64,000 bases of DNA from NCBI GenBank assembly GCA_020796225.1, contig CM036762.1, positions 56,950,240 through 57,014,239 on the forward strand, in the 5' to 3' direction. Under the pieces are notes generated by a model. The model was not told where the DNA came from. It searched no databases and saw nothing but the letters and a program-made list of their open reading frames with translations. Of the stretch, positions 30,401 to 33,993 are shown in pieces; position 1 is the first letter of the stretch; each line of letters begins with the position of its first letter. The position numbers and the translations under genes were made by a program. The DNA is from Arion vulgaris (Eukaryota > Mollusca > Gastropoda > Stylommatophora > Arionidae).

Positions 30401-33213
30401 CAACAATACGATGATTCCCAGCTATTCGGGTTCCTCTTTTGTTGTTACAGCGCCCCATTTGGCGATCTTAGGCAAGGGATTCCATCACGTGGTGTCTATA
30501 TCGAAGCATTTTAGAGACACTGTAAGAGTGTCTTTAAAGCGTTTTTCTGTCCACCAGCTGAACGTCTGCCCCCTTCAAGTTCGCCACACATCAACCGTTT
30601 TGGGATGCGTTTATCAGGCATTCGAGCAACGTGACCGACCCATCTCAGTTGGGCCTTCTGCAACAGGGTGTTGACGCTTGGGATCTTTGCTCTTGTGAGG
30701 ACTTCGCTGTCTGGAATTTTGTCCTGCCAGTTTATTTTTAGTATTCTGCGTAGACAGCTTGTGTGGAAATGGTTTAATTTTCTTGCGTGTCTGCTATACA
30801 ATGTCCATGTCTCGCTTGCGTACAGCAGCAGCGTGGTTAGCACTATGGCCTGGTAAACTTTCAGCTTTGTGACTATGCTTATCCCCTTCCGCTCCCACAC
30901 AGTGACACGTAACAGGAGGCTGCCAAGATAAGCAAAGTTGTCCGTTTGACAGGAGACGCTGGTGTTTAATGTTGATGACTGGATCGTAATACTGCTCTCT
31001 AGGGGCAGCTGGAACATGACTCTATTTTTTTGGGTGTTATTGGTGAGGTTAAACTTATCACAGGCCATTGAGAACTTGTCCATGTAAGTCTGCATTTCTT
31101 CCTCAGAGTTGGTAGCGAGGGCGCAGTCATCAGCAAACAACAGGTTTGAGATAGTTGATTCTTTTACCTTGGTGGAGGATTTTAACCTCCGAAGATTGAA
31201 TAGATTACCGTCTGTCCTGTATTTAATCTTTACCCCATATTCGTCGCCTTCCCAAAAGACATCCGTGAGCATGGCAGCAAACATCATGCTGAAGAGTGTT
31301 GGGGCCAGTACACAGCCCTGTTTGACGCCGTTGGTGACATGGAAGGCTTCCGACAGCTCCCCTTCATCAAGTACACGTACCATCATGCCCTCGTGAAACT
31401 GTTGGACAATCTTGATGAATTTCACTGGGCATCCAAATTTTTCCATGATCTTCCATAGACCCTCTCTTTGACCGTGTCGAAAGCCTTCGTCAGATCGACA
31501 AAGACCATGCAGAGGTTACGGTGCTGCTCTTGGCATTTTTCCTGTAATTGGCGAGCAGCAAATATCATGTCTGCAGTTCCACGACCCGCTCTGAAGCCAC
31601 ATTGGGTCTCTGGGAGTAAGTTCTGTTCCAGGTGTTCAATTAAGCAATTGAGGAGGACTCTGGCCAGTATCTTGCCAGCAATTGACAGGAAGGAGATCCC
31701 CCTGTGGTTATCGCAGGCCTGGCGGTTTCCTTTCTGCTTGTACAGGTGGACAATAGTGGCATCCTTTAGTTCCTGTGGCACACGTTCGTTGCACCAAATG
31801 GATGTAAATAGTTCTGTCAATTTCAGCATCAGCATGGGCCCTCCTTCTTTGTAGACTTCAGTTGGTATCGAGTCCGCACCCGGTGCCTTCCCACTGAACA
31901 TCTGGCTTATTGCCTTCTTGACCTCTTCTAAGGTAGGTGGAATATCAAGTTTTGCATTGATTGGGACCTGGGGCATTCGCTCTATGGCTTCATCACATAT
32001 GGTGGATTGATGGATGAGGAGAGAACGGAAGTGTTCTGCCCAGCGGTTTAGTATCTGAGGCTTGTCAGTTAATAGCCTTGCTCCATCTGCATCGAGTATA
32101 GGGCCAATTTCAAACGCTTCTATGATGCCCTGAAAACTGTTTATGGTCCTCAACATTCTCACCCCACTTGTATGATAAGATTCATCGATTACACATTACA
32201 CATCGATTACAGTGTAAAACCATGTCTAACTTCCCTCATACTTGTGGTCTATTTATCTTTGCTTATATTTAATGTCTATATTTTTGCGATATTTTGTGAT
32301 ATGGGTCTAAATATGAACAAAATATGTATATCACTTTATTTATATTTCTGTAGAACTTTCAGACATTGTTTAATTTTCTGTCTGAACTTCCCCTGTGTTT
32401 AACTTGATTCTGTCTTAACTTCACTGTTTTTACTTTTATGTTTCACTCTTCCTCTGTTCTCTTGAATGTCTAACTTCACTCTTGTTTAACTTTAACAATG
32501 TCTAACTTCACTCTTTGGTTTAACTTTAACAATGTCTAACTTTCACTCTGGTTTAACTTTAAGAATGTCTAACTTCCACTCTGGTTTAACTTTAAGAATG
32601 TCTAACTTTCACTCTGGTTTAACTTTAAGAATGTCTAACTTTCACTCTGGTTTAACTTTAAAATGTCTAACTTTCACTCTGGTTTAACTTTAAGAATGTA
32701 TAACTTTCACTCTGGTTTAACTTTAAGAATGTCTAACTTCCACTCTTGTTTAACTTTAACAATGTCTAACTTTCACTCTGGTTTAACTTTAAGAATGTCT
32801 AACTTCACTCTTTGGGTTTTAACTTTAAGAATGTCTAACTTTCACTCTGGTTTAACTTTAACAATGTCTAACTTTCACTCTGGTTTAACTTTAACAATGT
32901 CTAACTTTCACTCTGGTTTAACTTTAACAATGTCTAACTTTCACTCTGGTTTAACTTTAACAATTTAATTTCACTCTTGAACTTTCATTAAGTCTACTTT
33001 CTCACTTTCTGTACCTTGAATAATGTCTCACCTTCCATGTCTATTCTCTCTTACTGTTTACTATTTAATGAATCGTTATATCGTGTACCTATTGTAACCG
33101 TGGATAACAACAATATATCATATGATTGTAGGAAGCAAATATTTGACTCACATGGCCTGGTTCACAGTTAAGTCGATCTGCAATGGATGTAGCTTCACTC
33201 CAGTTGGTCTGTC
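428..33213 (-). CDS. XPNPEP2: Xaa-Pro aminopeptidase, XPNPEP2-like (split gene, 16 exons seen, both ends missing)
   Basis: M24B metallopeptidase that removes an N-terminal residue preceding proline. I joined 16 exons (33152-33213, 24987-25112, 22345-22408, 18163-18267, 13547-13642, 12370-12522, 11375-11470, 10232-10313, 8377-8509, 6667-6777, 5844-5930, 4603-4653, 4096-4157, 2264-2413, 1469-1529, 428-497). Together they give 1509 nt, about 503 codons, with GT-AG introns and matching phases throughout. Order and residues follow the vertebrate family: VNTT, RRAYISGFHGSAGTAVIT, WTDGRYFLEAEE, LFNLRGSDI, YLLDSGGQY and DGTTDVTRT. Several N-glycosylation sequons (NWS, NTT, NVT, NQT, NIT) and the VNTT start favour the secreted/membrane XPNPEP2 type over cytosolic XPNPEP1. 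Two metal-binding Asp residues are present; the His and two Glu ligands would be in exons left of the window. The signal-peptide exon was not found. Confidence 0.9.
850..1165 (-). mobile_element. Repeat family C (TCGTAAGAGGCG type)
   Basis: The reverse strand carries ACATATGTCGTAAGAGGC and an upstream GGTTACCGGCGC block, both shared with 24340-24620 (+). The shared length exceeds 100 bp. It begins with a (TTC)n tract at 891-917 that may be its tail. It could be a SINE or a short DNA element; no tRNA promoter boxes were certain. Confidence 0.45.
1170..1410 (-). mobile_element. tRNA-derived SINE, family D
   Basis: On the minus strand the head reads TAGCTTAGGGGTAGTGAGC (A-box-like) and, about 30 nt later, TGTTCAAACTC (B-box-like), as in a tRNA. 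A body with the CCTGTAAGGGATATGCC block follows. Related bodies occur at 205-340, 43010-43105 and 44310-44440. Confidence 0.55.
1469..1529 (-). CDS. XPNPEP2: XPNPEP2-like exon o (second metal ligand)
   Basis: 61 nt, acceptor TTACAG and donor AAG|GTAAAT, encoding (L)DGTTDVTRTIHFGNPTSYHK. The last Asp of DGTTD is the second metal ligand. Phase 2/1 joining to the previous exon is exact. Confidence 0.94.
1918..2105 (-). mobile_element. LINE-K 3' end fragments
   Basis: Two short stretches resembling the LINE-K 3' end (CCTGACGCT-TGAGGCAAA on the reverse strand) seen complete at 10720-11095. They sit in the intron between exons n and o and are decayed. Confidence 0.4.
2264..2413 (-). CDS. XPNPEP2: XPNPEP2-like exon n (first metal ligand)
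   Basis: 150 nt, acceptor GTCTAG and donor GTAAGT. It encodes LSFDTISGYGSNGAIIHY then, after an NIT sequon, YLLDSGGQY. The Asp of LLDSG is the first of five metal ligands in the M24 fold, and YLLDSGGQY is the XPNPEP2-type spelling of this motif. Confidence 0.95.
2640..3330 (-). pseudogene. RTE-like LINE, C-terminal reverse transcriptase fragment
   Basis: A 156-codon open stretch encodes the thumb/C-terminal region of a non-LTR reverse transcriptase: MYGSETWTMNKQ, a WIYRR helix and FGHIKRHD, ending near a GAT-rich 3' tail. The catalytic core is absent. The 5' edge ends in a fold-back palindrome (3278-3327). Closely related C-termini occur at 41253-41745. Confidence 0.75.
3278..3327. repeat. 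Perfect fold-back palindrome, 22-nt arms
   Basis: AAGATATAAGAAGC... is followed, after a 6-nt loop, by its exact reverse complement. The left arm is LINE reverse transcriptase sequence, so the palindrome is an inverted duplication at the edge of the LINE fragment. Confidence 0.9.
3345..3790 (+). pseudogene. I/jockey-like LINE, RNase H C-terminal fragment
   Basis: An open stretch of 119 codons has the RNase H signature CPGHAGVYGNERADRLAS followed by the element C-terminus ending HLWVCL. Other copies keep a CPEC motif at this point (14345-14650). Copies of the same family occur at 14345, 18610, 19930, 38550, 39170-39930 and 48411. The reverse transcriptase part is missing. Confidence 0.75.
3868..3925 (+). 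repeat. (CT)n-rich microsatellite
   Basis: Pyrimidine tract of CTCT and CCCCCCTCT within the intron, with no coding signal. Confidence 0.8.
4096..4157 (-). CDS. XPNPEP2: XPNPEP2-like exon m
   Basis: 62 nt, acceptor TTAAAG and donor CT|GTAAAT, encoding IKTGKYWTEVTAATELDNRR plus two bases of a Leu codon. It corresponds to the PKG.VTE..AA..(L) segment. Confidence 0.83.
4190..4345 (+). mobile_element. LINE C-terminal fragment
   Basis: Translates in part as RGRPWRRWIQDV...MRLQRQ, the arginine/tryptophan-rich C-terminus typical of non-LTR reverse transcriptases. Both ends are truncated. Confidence 0.5.
4603..4653 (-). CDS. XPNPEP2: XPNPEP2-like exon l
   Basis: 51 nt, phase 0, acceptor CAACAG and donor GTATGT, encoding NRDSAALVKFLAFLENE. 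This matches the RDAVA...W-LE segment that opens the catalytic pita-bread domain. Confidence 0.88.
4789..5040 (+). mobile_element. tRNA-derived SINE, family B
   Basis: The head resembles a tRNA-Ser/Leu gene: TGGCTGAGTGGTTAAGCC as A box and GTGGTTCGAATCC as B box. A shared body follows (TCTCGGCAGGTGGCGTGCC, ending GTGCAATGAAGTCAATCC). This is the best preserved of four copies (also 8043-8278, 12627-12845, 50550-50762). Pol III transcription by its own boxes is expected from the class. Confidence 0.85.
5285..5500 (+). mobile_element. tRNA-derived SINE, family A
   Basis: GCCCAGCGTGTTCATAGTGC gives the A-box region and GTGCGGTTCAATTTC the B box. Two 30-bp units follow (TGTTCATGGCACCGAAC and TGTCCATGGCACCGAGC) before the tail AGTGCTTCTAGATCGG. 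The other copies are at 16490-16682 (-), 21600-22245 (-), 40002-40202 (+) and 47860-48058 (-). Confidence 0.85.
5672..5694 (+). repeat. (AT)n microsatellite
   Basis: Alternating AT tract in the intron between exons k and l. Confidence 0.85.
5844..5930 (-). CDS. XPNPEP2: XPNPEP2-like exon k
   Basis: 87 nt, phase 0, with a pyrimidine-rich acceptor ending CATCCACAG and donor GTAAGT. It encodes TNQTIDKSPIALQKSQKN then KVERAGMQKAY, equivalent to SP....KA-KN..E..G...AH in the family. An upstream acceptor giving a longer exon was rejected on spacing and phase. Confidence 0.87.
6325..6490 (-). mobile_element. LINE-J 3' end fragment
   Basis: The CACCTCTCTGGTGT-TG-GGAGGTGACTGTAG block equals the 3' end of the LINE at 30205-32165 and of the copy at 43140-44255. 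It is 5'-truncated to about 150 bp. Confidence 0.7.
6667..6777 (-). CDS. XPNPEP2: XPNPEP2-like exon j
   Basis: 111 nt, phase 0 at both ends, acceptor CTGCAG and donor GTAAGT. It encodes VLNYIQNEIETALTSITS followed by TDKVWITYDANYAIYLATE, matching the KVWV-ASYA region. Confidence 0.9.
7500..7800 (+). mobile_element. Probable tRNA-derived SINE, family E
   Basis: GCAATAGCATAGTTTTTAGTG and, 30 nt on, CAGTGTTCAATTCC fit decayed A and B boxes. The body has the palindromic GCAGATGTGATCACATGTGC. Only one copy was noticed here, so repeat status is an inference. Confidence 0.4.
7840..8040 (+). mobile_element. LINE 3' end with GATGAT tail
   Basis: AATTCATTACAGCCAAC, then GAGACGGCATAAAATGAGG and a (GATGAT/TTGAG)n tail. 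This is the sense version of the 3' end on the reverse strand at 2700-2770. The adjacent SINE B may have inserted next to it. Confidence 0.55.
8043..8278 (-). mobile_element. tRNA-derived SINE, family B
   Basis: Reverse-strand copy with the complete head (GTCTCTGTGGCAAAGTGG) and the GACTTCATTGCACCGG 3' end. It abuts aminopeptidase exon i by about 100 bp. Confidence 0.8.
8377..8509 (-). CDS. XPNPEP2: XPNPEP2-like exon i
   Basis: 133 nt starting one base into an Arg codon after a CCACAG acceptor. It encodes LYIIDKDIRL..., an NVT sequon and a Cys-Cys pair (SCQG...LCVE) like the SSC...MCVQ pair of XPNPEP2. The donor GAG|GTAGAG was chosen because it restores the family spacing to exon j. Confidence 0.82.
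8600..9015 (-). mobile_element. LINE-K C-terminal fragment
   Basis: The reverse strand encodes LPQEVILPRYSGYKVKGHP, the same peptide block as the plus-strand LINE-K copies at 10720, 11810, 16925 and 19200, and it ends with the TATCCTGACGCTGTCAGGC 3' end. Confidence 0.65.
9180..9385 (-). mobile_element. LINE 3' end with GAA-rich tail
   Basis: The minus strand reads KARGRPRKRWLDGIAESYQK followed by a (GAA)n-like tail (TTCTTC on the plus strand at 9189-9206), the C-terminus of a non-LTR reverse transcriptase. Confidence 0.5.
9870..10185 (-). mobile_element. LINE-L C-terminal fragment
   Basis: Encodes NYIEKQRMKWFGHFIRMHP on the reverse strand. The same family appears at 19660-19900 (+) and 48845-48930 (+), where it is cut by a Penelope insertion. 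Confidence 0.6.
10232..10313 (-). CDS. XPNPEP2: XPNPEP2-like exon h
   Basis: 82 nt encoding (W)LFNLRGSDILYNPFFLSYA followed by IVEHSRV, nearly identical to the family consensus. Acceptor TTCTAG; the donor CAG|GTTTGG is weaker than the others. Confidence 0.92.
10720..11095 (+). mobile_element. LINE-K C-terminal fragment
   Basis: Starts with ATAGAAGAAAACTAGTC-TGACAGAGAT, runs through CACATAAGCAGATTACCAAC and ends at TCTTATCCTGACGCTGTGAG. Frames are broken. Six or more copies lie in the window. Confidence 0.65.
11266..11385 (-). repeat. 60-bp tandem duplication containing a duplicated splice donor
   Basis: Two 60-bp units; the better conserved 46 bp (11281-11326 and 11341-11386) differ at about four positions. 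The second unit holds the last 12 bases of aminopeptidase exon g and its GTAAGT donor, and the first unit repeats both inside the intron. Confidence 0.85.
11375..11470 (-). CDS. XPNPEP2: XPNPEP2-like exon g
   Basis: 96 nt, acceptor CACAG and donor T|GTAAGT, encoding VSWQDKVKNLR...AFVVTSLDEIA and the first base of a Trp codon completed by the next exon. Its 3' edge and donor are duplicated 60 bp into the intron (see findings). Confidence 0.92.
11735..11800 (+). repeat. Dispersed short repeat (CACCCTTCTGA...GACGCAAAGCCA)
   Basis: TTCACCCTTCTGA and GACGCAAAGCCAGTAT recur at 47305-47370. It may be a terminal piece of a TTAA-type DNA element, because TTAACCCCTTCACC precedes it. No second end was recognised. 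Confidence 0.3.
11810..12195 (+). mobile_element. LINE-K C-terminal fragment
   Basis: A 62-codon open stretch encodes VRHVSRLPTDSAPQRAMML followed by RYNGYKTKGRPRKIW. The 3' end is again TCTTATCCTGACGCTGTGAG. It lies between exons f and g. Confidence 0.7.
12370..12522 (-). CDS. XPNPEP2: XPNPEP2-like exon f
   Basis: 153 nt, split codons at both ends, acceptor CTTAG and donor G|GTAAGA. It covers NLKNDMQKL...IRENPVDEAW...QPEQP, corresponding to the ENLVD-IW-ERP region that ends the first domain. Confidence 0.88.
12627..12845 (+). mobile_element. tRNA-derived SINE, family B (diverged)
   Basis: GTCTCTGTGGCTAAGTGGTC and ATAGGTTTGAATCTG retain the A and B boxes. The body is diverged and the last 20 bases of the family consensus are lost. 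Confidence 0.75.
12870..13090 (+). mobile_element. LINE C-terminal fragment
   Basis: Shares GAGAGGCAAGAAATA-GGGTCTCA and CCCTATGTAAC-TATAACG with 45960-46075, the 3' end of the reverse transcriptase fragment at 45120. No open frame remains. Confidence 0.45.
13095..13425 (+). mobile_element. I-like LINE C-terminus with (GAA)n tail
   Basis: A frame reads IFRLRTGHCRLDKHL, then EQTPEHILQDCPLL and CPVCG, the His/Cys pattern found after RNase H in I-like elements. A (GAA)n tail at 13393-13425 marks the 3' end. Stops show it is inactive. Confidence 0.65.
13547..13642 (-). CDS. XPNPEP2: XPNPEP2-like exon e
   Basis: 96 nt between a TTTCAG acceptor and a GTAAGA donor. It encodes LPDTPSYAKWL...YVGVDRTLIPH, matching the DTP...W(L)...VGVDP..IP segment of the family. 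Confidence 0.9.
14066..14073 (+). repeat. 8-bp target duplication, left (CACCTGAA)
   Basis: Identical to 16900-16907; together they bracket the TTTTGGCGC inverted-repeat element. Confidence 0.7.
14345..14650 (-). pseudogene. I/jockey-like LINE C-terminal fragment
   Basis: The reverse strand encodes RLINQNRTG...SRWTLMEILRR then HLWTCPECNED, the C-terminus of the RNase H-bearing LINE family also seen at 3345, 18610 and 19930. The CPEC...C motif is intact here. Confidence 0.6.
14671..16104 (-). mobile_element. hAT transposon, nested, 5'-deleted
   Basis: Flanked by GGTCTGCA direct repeats (14663-14670 and 16105-16112), the 8-bp size used by hAT elements. Imperfect termini CAGAGGCGCCCGCAG and, reversed, CATGGGCCGCGGCAG begin with CA and end with TG. 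The inside encodes the C-terminal half of a hAT transposase on the minus strand. Confidence 0.8.
14895..15860 (-). pseudogene. hAT transposase, C-terminal half (ZMYM-type)
   Basis: Two main open stretches (15765-15457 and 15366-14929) give about 250 codons ending in the hAT dimerisation region: LLTLPATTCTVERSFSTLRR, then LRSTMSDERLSGLCMLSVHRD. The N-terminal zinc finger and the first catalytic Asp region are missing, and a stop separates the pieces. A further frameshift lies near 14935. It resembles the zinc finger MYM-type 1-like transposases of invertebrates. Inactive. Confidence 0.8.
16490..16682 (-). mobile_element. tRNA-derived SINE, family A
   Basis: A near full-length reverse-strand copy with a good A box (GTAGCGCGTTGGACTACGG) and B box (GCGGGTTCAACTCC) and two internal 30-bp units. 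It is nested in the TTTTGGCGC element. Confidence 0.85.
16925..17365 (+). mobile_element. LINE-K C-terminal fragment
   Basis: Begins CATTATGCTAACAGTGCC (same start as the copy at 63900) and ends TCTTTTATCCTGATGCGTGAG. Several frameshifts. It lies directly right of the outer TTTTGGCGC element. Confidence 0.65.
17510..17605 (-). repeat. Repeat family C, partial
   Basis: On the reverse strand it resembles the left part of the 850-1165 copy (GGATGCG-TGTCC..., TGCAAC-TATTCCCG). A 40-bp direct duplication (GATGAGGTTTAGGTTTACC) follows at 17609-17690. Confidence 0.35.
17727..17951. mobile_element. Possible TTAA-type (piggyBac-like) MITE
   Basis: CCTTTAGCTGCTAAGGACG at the left and, reversed, CCCTTTCGCTGCTACATAC at the right form imperfect inverted ends; TTAA precedes the left end. 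The inside has several ACGT palindromes, including ACGTGTTAACACGT. The right TTAA is not preserved, so the class is uncertain. Confidence 0.35.
18163..18267 (-). CDS. XPNPEP2: XPNPEP2-like exon d
   Basis: 105 nt with split Gly codons at both ends, acceptor CTCCAG and donor GTAAGC. It encodes TAVIT...ALWTDGRYFLEAEE...CNWIIMKSG, the most strongly conserved block of the N-terminal domain. Confidence 0.93.
18610..18745 (+). mobile_element. I/jockey-like LINE C-terminal fragment
   Basis: A frame reads RLINQHRTGTISRWTLLEIF then RRRSEHLWT, the same C-terminus as at 14345 and 19930, in the plus direction. Confidence 0.55.
19200..19545 (+). mobile_element. LINE-K C-terminal fragment with short tandem duplication
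   Basis: The block AGACTAAATGGACAGCCAC is present three times (about 19240-19345), after which the ordinary LINE-K 3' end continues to TTATCCTGACGCTGTAAGGC. The local repeats give an artificial open frame. Confidence 0.6.
19660..19900 (+). mobile_element. LINE-L C-terminal fragment
   Basis: CAACTTTG-like start, then TTGAATTACTTTGAAAAACAG and GAATGAAGCAGTTTGGCCAC, matching the reverse copy at 9870-10185. Confidence 0.5.
19930..20265 (-). pseudogene. I/jockey-like LINE, RNase H end and C-terminus
   Basis: The minus strand has GNERSDRLAGMATISEGA, a stop, then LRESFRTDEFQG, RLREMGVDIGG and LINQHRTGVLGRWTLLDLL. This shows how the RNase H motif and the C-terminal tail belong to one family. Confidence 0.65.
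20850..21215 (+). repeat. 23-bp minisatellite (CATTGGTATTCTGTGACCT)
   Basis: About 15 degenerate copies of a 23-bp unit with TTTGT/TTTCT variants. Copy quality falls toward the right. Confidence 0.85.
21290..21600 (+). repeat. Degenerate tandem repeat (ACATCTGAAAGTGTAG...AGAATATC)
   Basis: Repeats of 40-60 bp around GAAAGTGTAGGCAGAATATC and AAGATCATAGACTACAAG. Similar units resume at 22245-22320, so the SINE A copy at 21600 inserted into this array. Confidence 0.65.
21600..22245 (-). mobile_element. SINE family A copy with internal 30-bp unit expanded
   Basis: The head (GCGTGTTCGTAGCGCGTTAAAC...GTGCGGTTCAATTTCGCGG) and the tail (CAAGTGCTTCTGGATTC) are those of family A. The two 30-bp units normally between them have become about 17. 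Confidence 0.88.
21627..22135 (+). repeat. 30-bp minisatellite derived from SINE A
   Basis: Unit CTTCGGTCTGATGCCATGAA + CATCGTAACA, about 17 copies. The central copies are identical and the edge copies carry the older GGTTCGATGCCA variant. Because 30 is divisible by 3, all frames on both strands stay open, giving spurious ORFs of 150-234 codons. Confidence 0.95.
22345..22408 (-). CDS. XPNPEP2: XPNPEP2-like exon c
   Basis: 64 nt after a strong T10-AG acceptor, ending in a G|GTAGGA donor. It encodes SEYPTDHDQRRAYISGFHGSAG, with the last Gly codon split. The RR-(A/W)-(Y/I)-SGF-GSAG block is a hallmark of the family's first domain. Confidence 0.9.
22766..22928. mobile_element. hAT-type MITE (CAGTGGCGGCTCGT termini)
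   Basis: 163 bp with inverted ends CAGTGGCGGCTCGT and ACGAGCCGCCACTG and two GGTGGGGCC blocks. The termini are the classic hAT form. A second copy is at 44863-45028. Confidence 0.85.
23030..23500 (+). mobile_element. LINE-M C-terminal fragment
   Basis: A decayed frame matches RKWWGVGNTMRKTNVSH-like and GEWSPQEKHKRG peptides, the same family as 47380-47710 (RRKWRWVGHTLRKTQSN). Many stops. Confidence 0.55.
23512..23690 (+). repeat. 32-bp tandem repeat (GGAATTAGCAAACACATAAA)
   Basis: Five or six copies of GAGAGGAATTAGCAAACAC + ATAAAACACAACG directly after the LINE-M 3' end. Confidence 0.9.
24340..24625 (+). mobile_element. Repeat family C
   Basis: Best copy of the family: GCCCGAGTGGTTACCGGGCC, then CACACATGTCGTAAGAGGCG, then GGATAAGCACCAGAGC. 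It may be a SINE with a decayed promoter. Confidence 0.5.
24626..24980. other. Intron sequence, nothing recognised
   Basis: AT-rich intron next to aminopeptidase exon b. No repeat family, ORF or RNA was recognised. Confidence 0.5.
24987..25112 (-). CDS. XPNPEP2: XPNPEP2-like exon b
   Basis: 126 nt, phase 0 at both ends, acceptor CCAAG and donor GTAAGT. It encodes 42 residues with RVNTTESLTKFRQAL followed by AYIVLTGDAH, the creatinase-like N-terminal domain start. The family usually has AYI-P-DAH here, so VLTG is a local divergence. The intron on its 5' side is 8 kb and holds the Tc1/mariner element and a LINE. Confidence 0.88.
25735..27055 (-). pseudogene. IS630/Tc1/mariner transposase (long D-E spacing), frameshifted
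   Basis: Read from the right: an N-terminal DNA-binding part (AQLALGLNRESFSRWIKQ, a helix-turn-helix, about residues 55-75), then RQGYDIVYLDESWVN with the first catalytic Asp, SCLVMDNASYHNA with the second, and MFNPIELVWAKVKGQ with the Glu. About 83 residues lie between the second Asp and the Glu, in place of the usual 34-41. Three frame changes (near 26645, 26385 and 25985) and a small deletion just before the Glu motif show it is inactive. The termini suggest it once moved itself. Confidence 0.85.
27000..27070 (-). promoter_or_regulatory. 5' flank of the Sailor-like transposase gene
   Basis: Short stretch between the transposase start and the nested Penelope pair. No TATA or other defined signal could be supported. 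Confidence 0.2.
27071..27085 (+). repeat. 15-bp target duplication of Penelope pair, left
   Basis: GCCTATAACTATACA here and again directly after the right Penelope copy near 29631. It shows that the two inverted copies entered as one insertion. Confidence 0.85.
27187..27230 (-). ncRNA. Hammerhead-ribozyme-like motif, PLE-1 left end
   Basis: The minus strand reads TTGATAAAGGCC, a 5-nt loop, then GGTCGAAACGTTGC. This is the CUGAUGA-stem II-GAAAC order of a hammerhead with UUGAUAA in place of CUGAUGA. Penelope terminal repeats are known to carry hammerheads. The altered core makes activity doubtful. Confidence 0.5.
27535..28176 (-). CDS. Penelope GIY-YIG endonuclease region (left arm)
   Basis: Encodes the end of the reverse transcriptase and the endonuclease: RCGRRRCNTCAYV (Cys cluster), then LIYAIICKRCNKAYIGETGK, the GIY-YIG core with conserved Tyr, Gly and Arg, and HFNDTGHLGAHDVQVTAI. 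A one-base change after QCSVTL shifts the last 60 codons into another frame. It is identical in protein to the right arm. Confidence 0.85.
28186..29220 (+). CDS. Penelope reverse transcriptase end and GIY-YIG endonuclease (right arm)
   Basis: Starts inside the reverse transcriptase thumb (ADLSRFINFINVFNPSIRF, VYYKPTDAHSFLL) and continues, after a frame change near 28610, into the GIY-YIG domain (YIGETGKRLSDRFAQH) and C-terminus. The catalytic YIDD core lies beyond the 5' truncation. Stops and frame changes at about 28608 and 29040 make it a pseudogene as a whole. Confidence 0.8.
29535..29575 (+). ncRNA. Hammerhead-ribozyme-like motif, PLE-1 right end
   Basis: Same motif as the left arm in the opposite direction (TTGATAAAGGCC ... 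GGTCGAAACG). Stem II of four pairs is intact. Confidence 0.5.
30030..30204 (+). repeat. 65-bp tandem repeat interrupted by LINE-J
   Basis: Units built on GATAAGAT-CATCGATTACA and GTGTAAAACCAC. A further unit continues at 32163-32225 on the other side of the LINE, so the LINE inserted into this array. Confidence 0.65.
30205..32165 (-). mobile_element. Non-LTR retrotransposon LINE-J, 5'-truncated
   Basis: Carries most of a reverse transcriptase and the 3' end shared with 43140-44255 and 6325-6490. ACTTGTCTGAT at the left and ACTTGTATGAT at the right may be a target duplication, though both also lie in the flanking tandem repeat. Confidence 0.85.
30511..32162 (-). pseudogene. LINE-J reverse transcriptase, frameshifted
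   Basis: Reads GKAPGADSIPTEVYKEGG, HLYKQKGNRQACDNHRGIS, ETQCGFRAGRGTAD, MVFVDLTKAFDTV (motif A Asp), a frameshift near 31450, then GVKQGCVLAPTLFSMMF (motif B) and LLFADDCAL (motif C, FADD). Compared with the copy at 43740 it lacks 69 nt, an in-frame deletion of 23 codons after YLGSLL. It resembles jockey/CR1-group enzymes. The endonuclease is absent. Confidence 0.85.
32400..32985 (+). repeat. 33-bp minisatellite (GTCTAACTTTCACTCTGG)
   Basis: About 16 copies of GTCTAACTTTCACTCTGG + TTTAACTTTAA(C/G)AAT. The unit is a multiple of three, so a spurious 101-codon frame results. It lies in the first intron seen, just 3' of aminopeptidase exon a. Confidence 0.93.
33152..33213 (-). CDS. XPNPEP2: XPNPEP2-like exon a (N-terminal region)
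   Basis: Acceptor TTACAG and donor GTGAGT flank 62 nt that start with two bases of a split codon and encode 20 residues containing NWS (a sequon) and a Cys in NCEPGH. This resembles the short segment with a conserved NC that precedes VNTT in vertebrate XPNPEP2. It is the weakest exon because it is short and poorly conserved, but it ends in phase 0, as the next exon requires. Confidence 0.65.
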
Positions 33214-33279
33214 CTGTAATGGTAAATCAGATTATGAACAACTTTTACTTAGTATATTAGCCTTATCACACTAAGAAAT

Positions 33280-33993
33280 ATGAAGAAAAAAAAAGTAAAA
33301 CAGTACATACTGGACAGATGAGCAAGGTTAGAAGAACACCGGAAAAAAAAGAGAGAGCAAAAAATGTTCAAGGTAATAAAAGTGAAAACCAGAACTTTTA
33401 AACCAAAGCTAAATGCAATGAAAGACAAAATGGAAAAACCCATGAGAAAACAAGAAGAAACTCTCAACATGTGAAGAAGTACTGTGGCGAAATATAAATG
33501 AAGAGATACACAAATGACAATATAGAAAACAATGAAACAACCAAAAAGTAAAAGCCTAGATAATCGATAGAGGAAGTTCAAAAAGCAAGACAAAAAAACT
33601 TAAAGACATGAAAACCAACTGAGTGCTATAACATGTCAGCAGAGTTTATCAAAGTGGTAGTAATAAAATATTTTTTAAAATCGCGCAATGTGTAAAAAAA
33701 AAAAGGTATGTGAAACAAGAATATGGTCAAATTAATTTTAAAAATCAATGTGTCCCATTATAAAAATAAAGAGAGACACACTGAGACGATGTTACTATGT
33801 TATGTTTCGGTCAAGATTAAAGAAAAAACAATATCTATATCACAATGATGAAAAAACAAAAATAATGACAGCTCAATAAAACAACATGACAAATGATGTT
33901 TTATAAAGGAGAAAAATATATAAAAATGTTAACGAATTTGAATATCTCGGTTCACTGCTAACAAAAGATGGAAGTAGAATTGTAGAAATAAGA
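33280..33993 (+). mobile_element. LINE fragment, split by SINE
   Basis: Decayed; near the right end a frame reads NEFEYLGSLLTKDGSRIVEI, a non-LTR reverse transcriptase block. It resumes at 34432 after the SINE. Confidence 0.55.
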
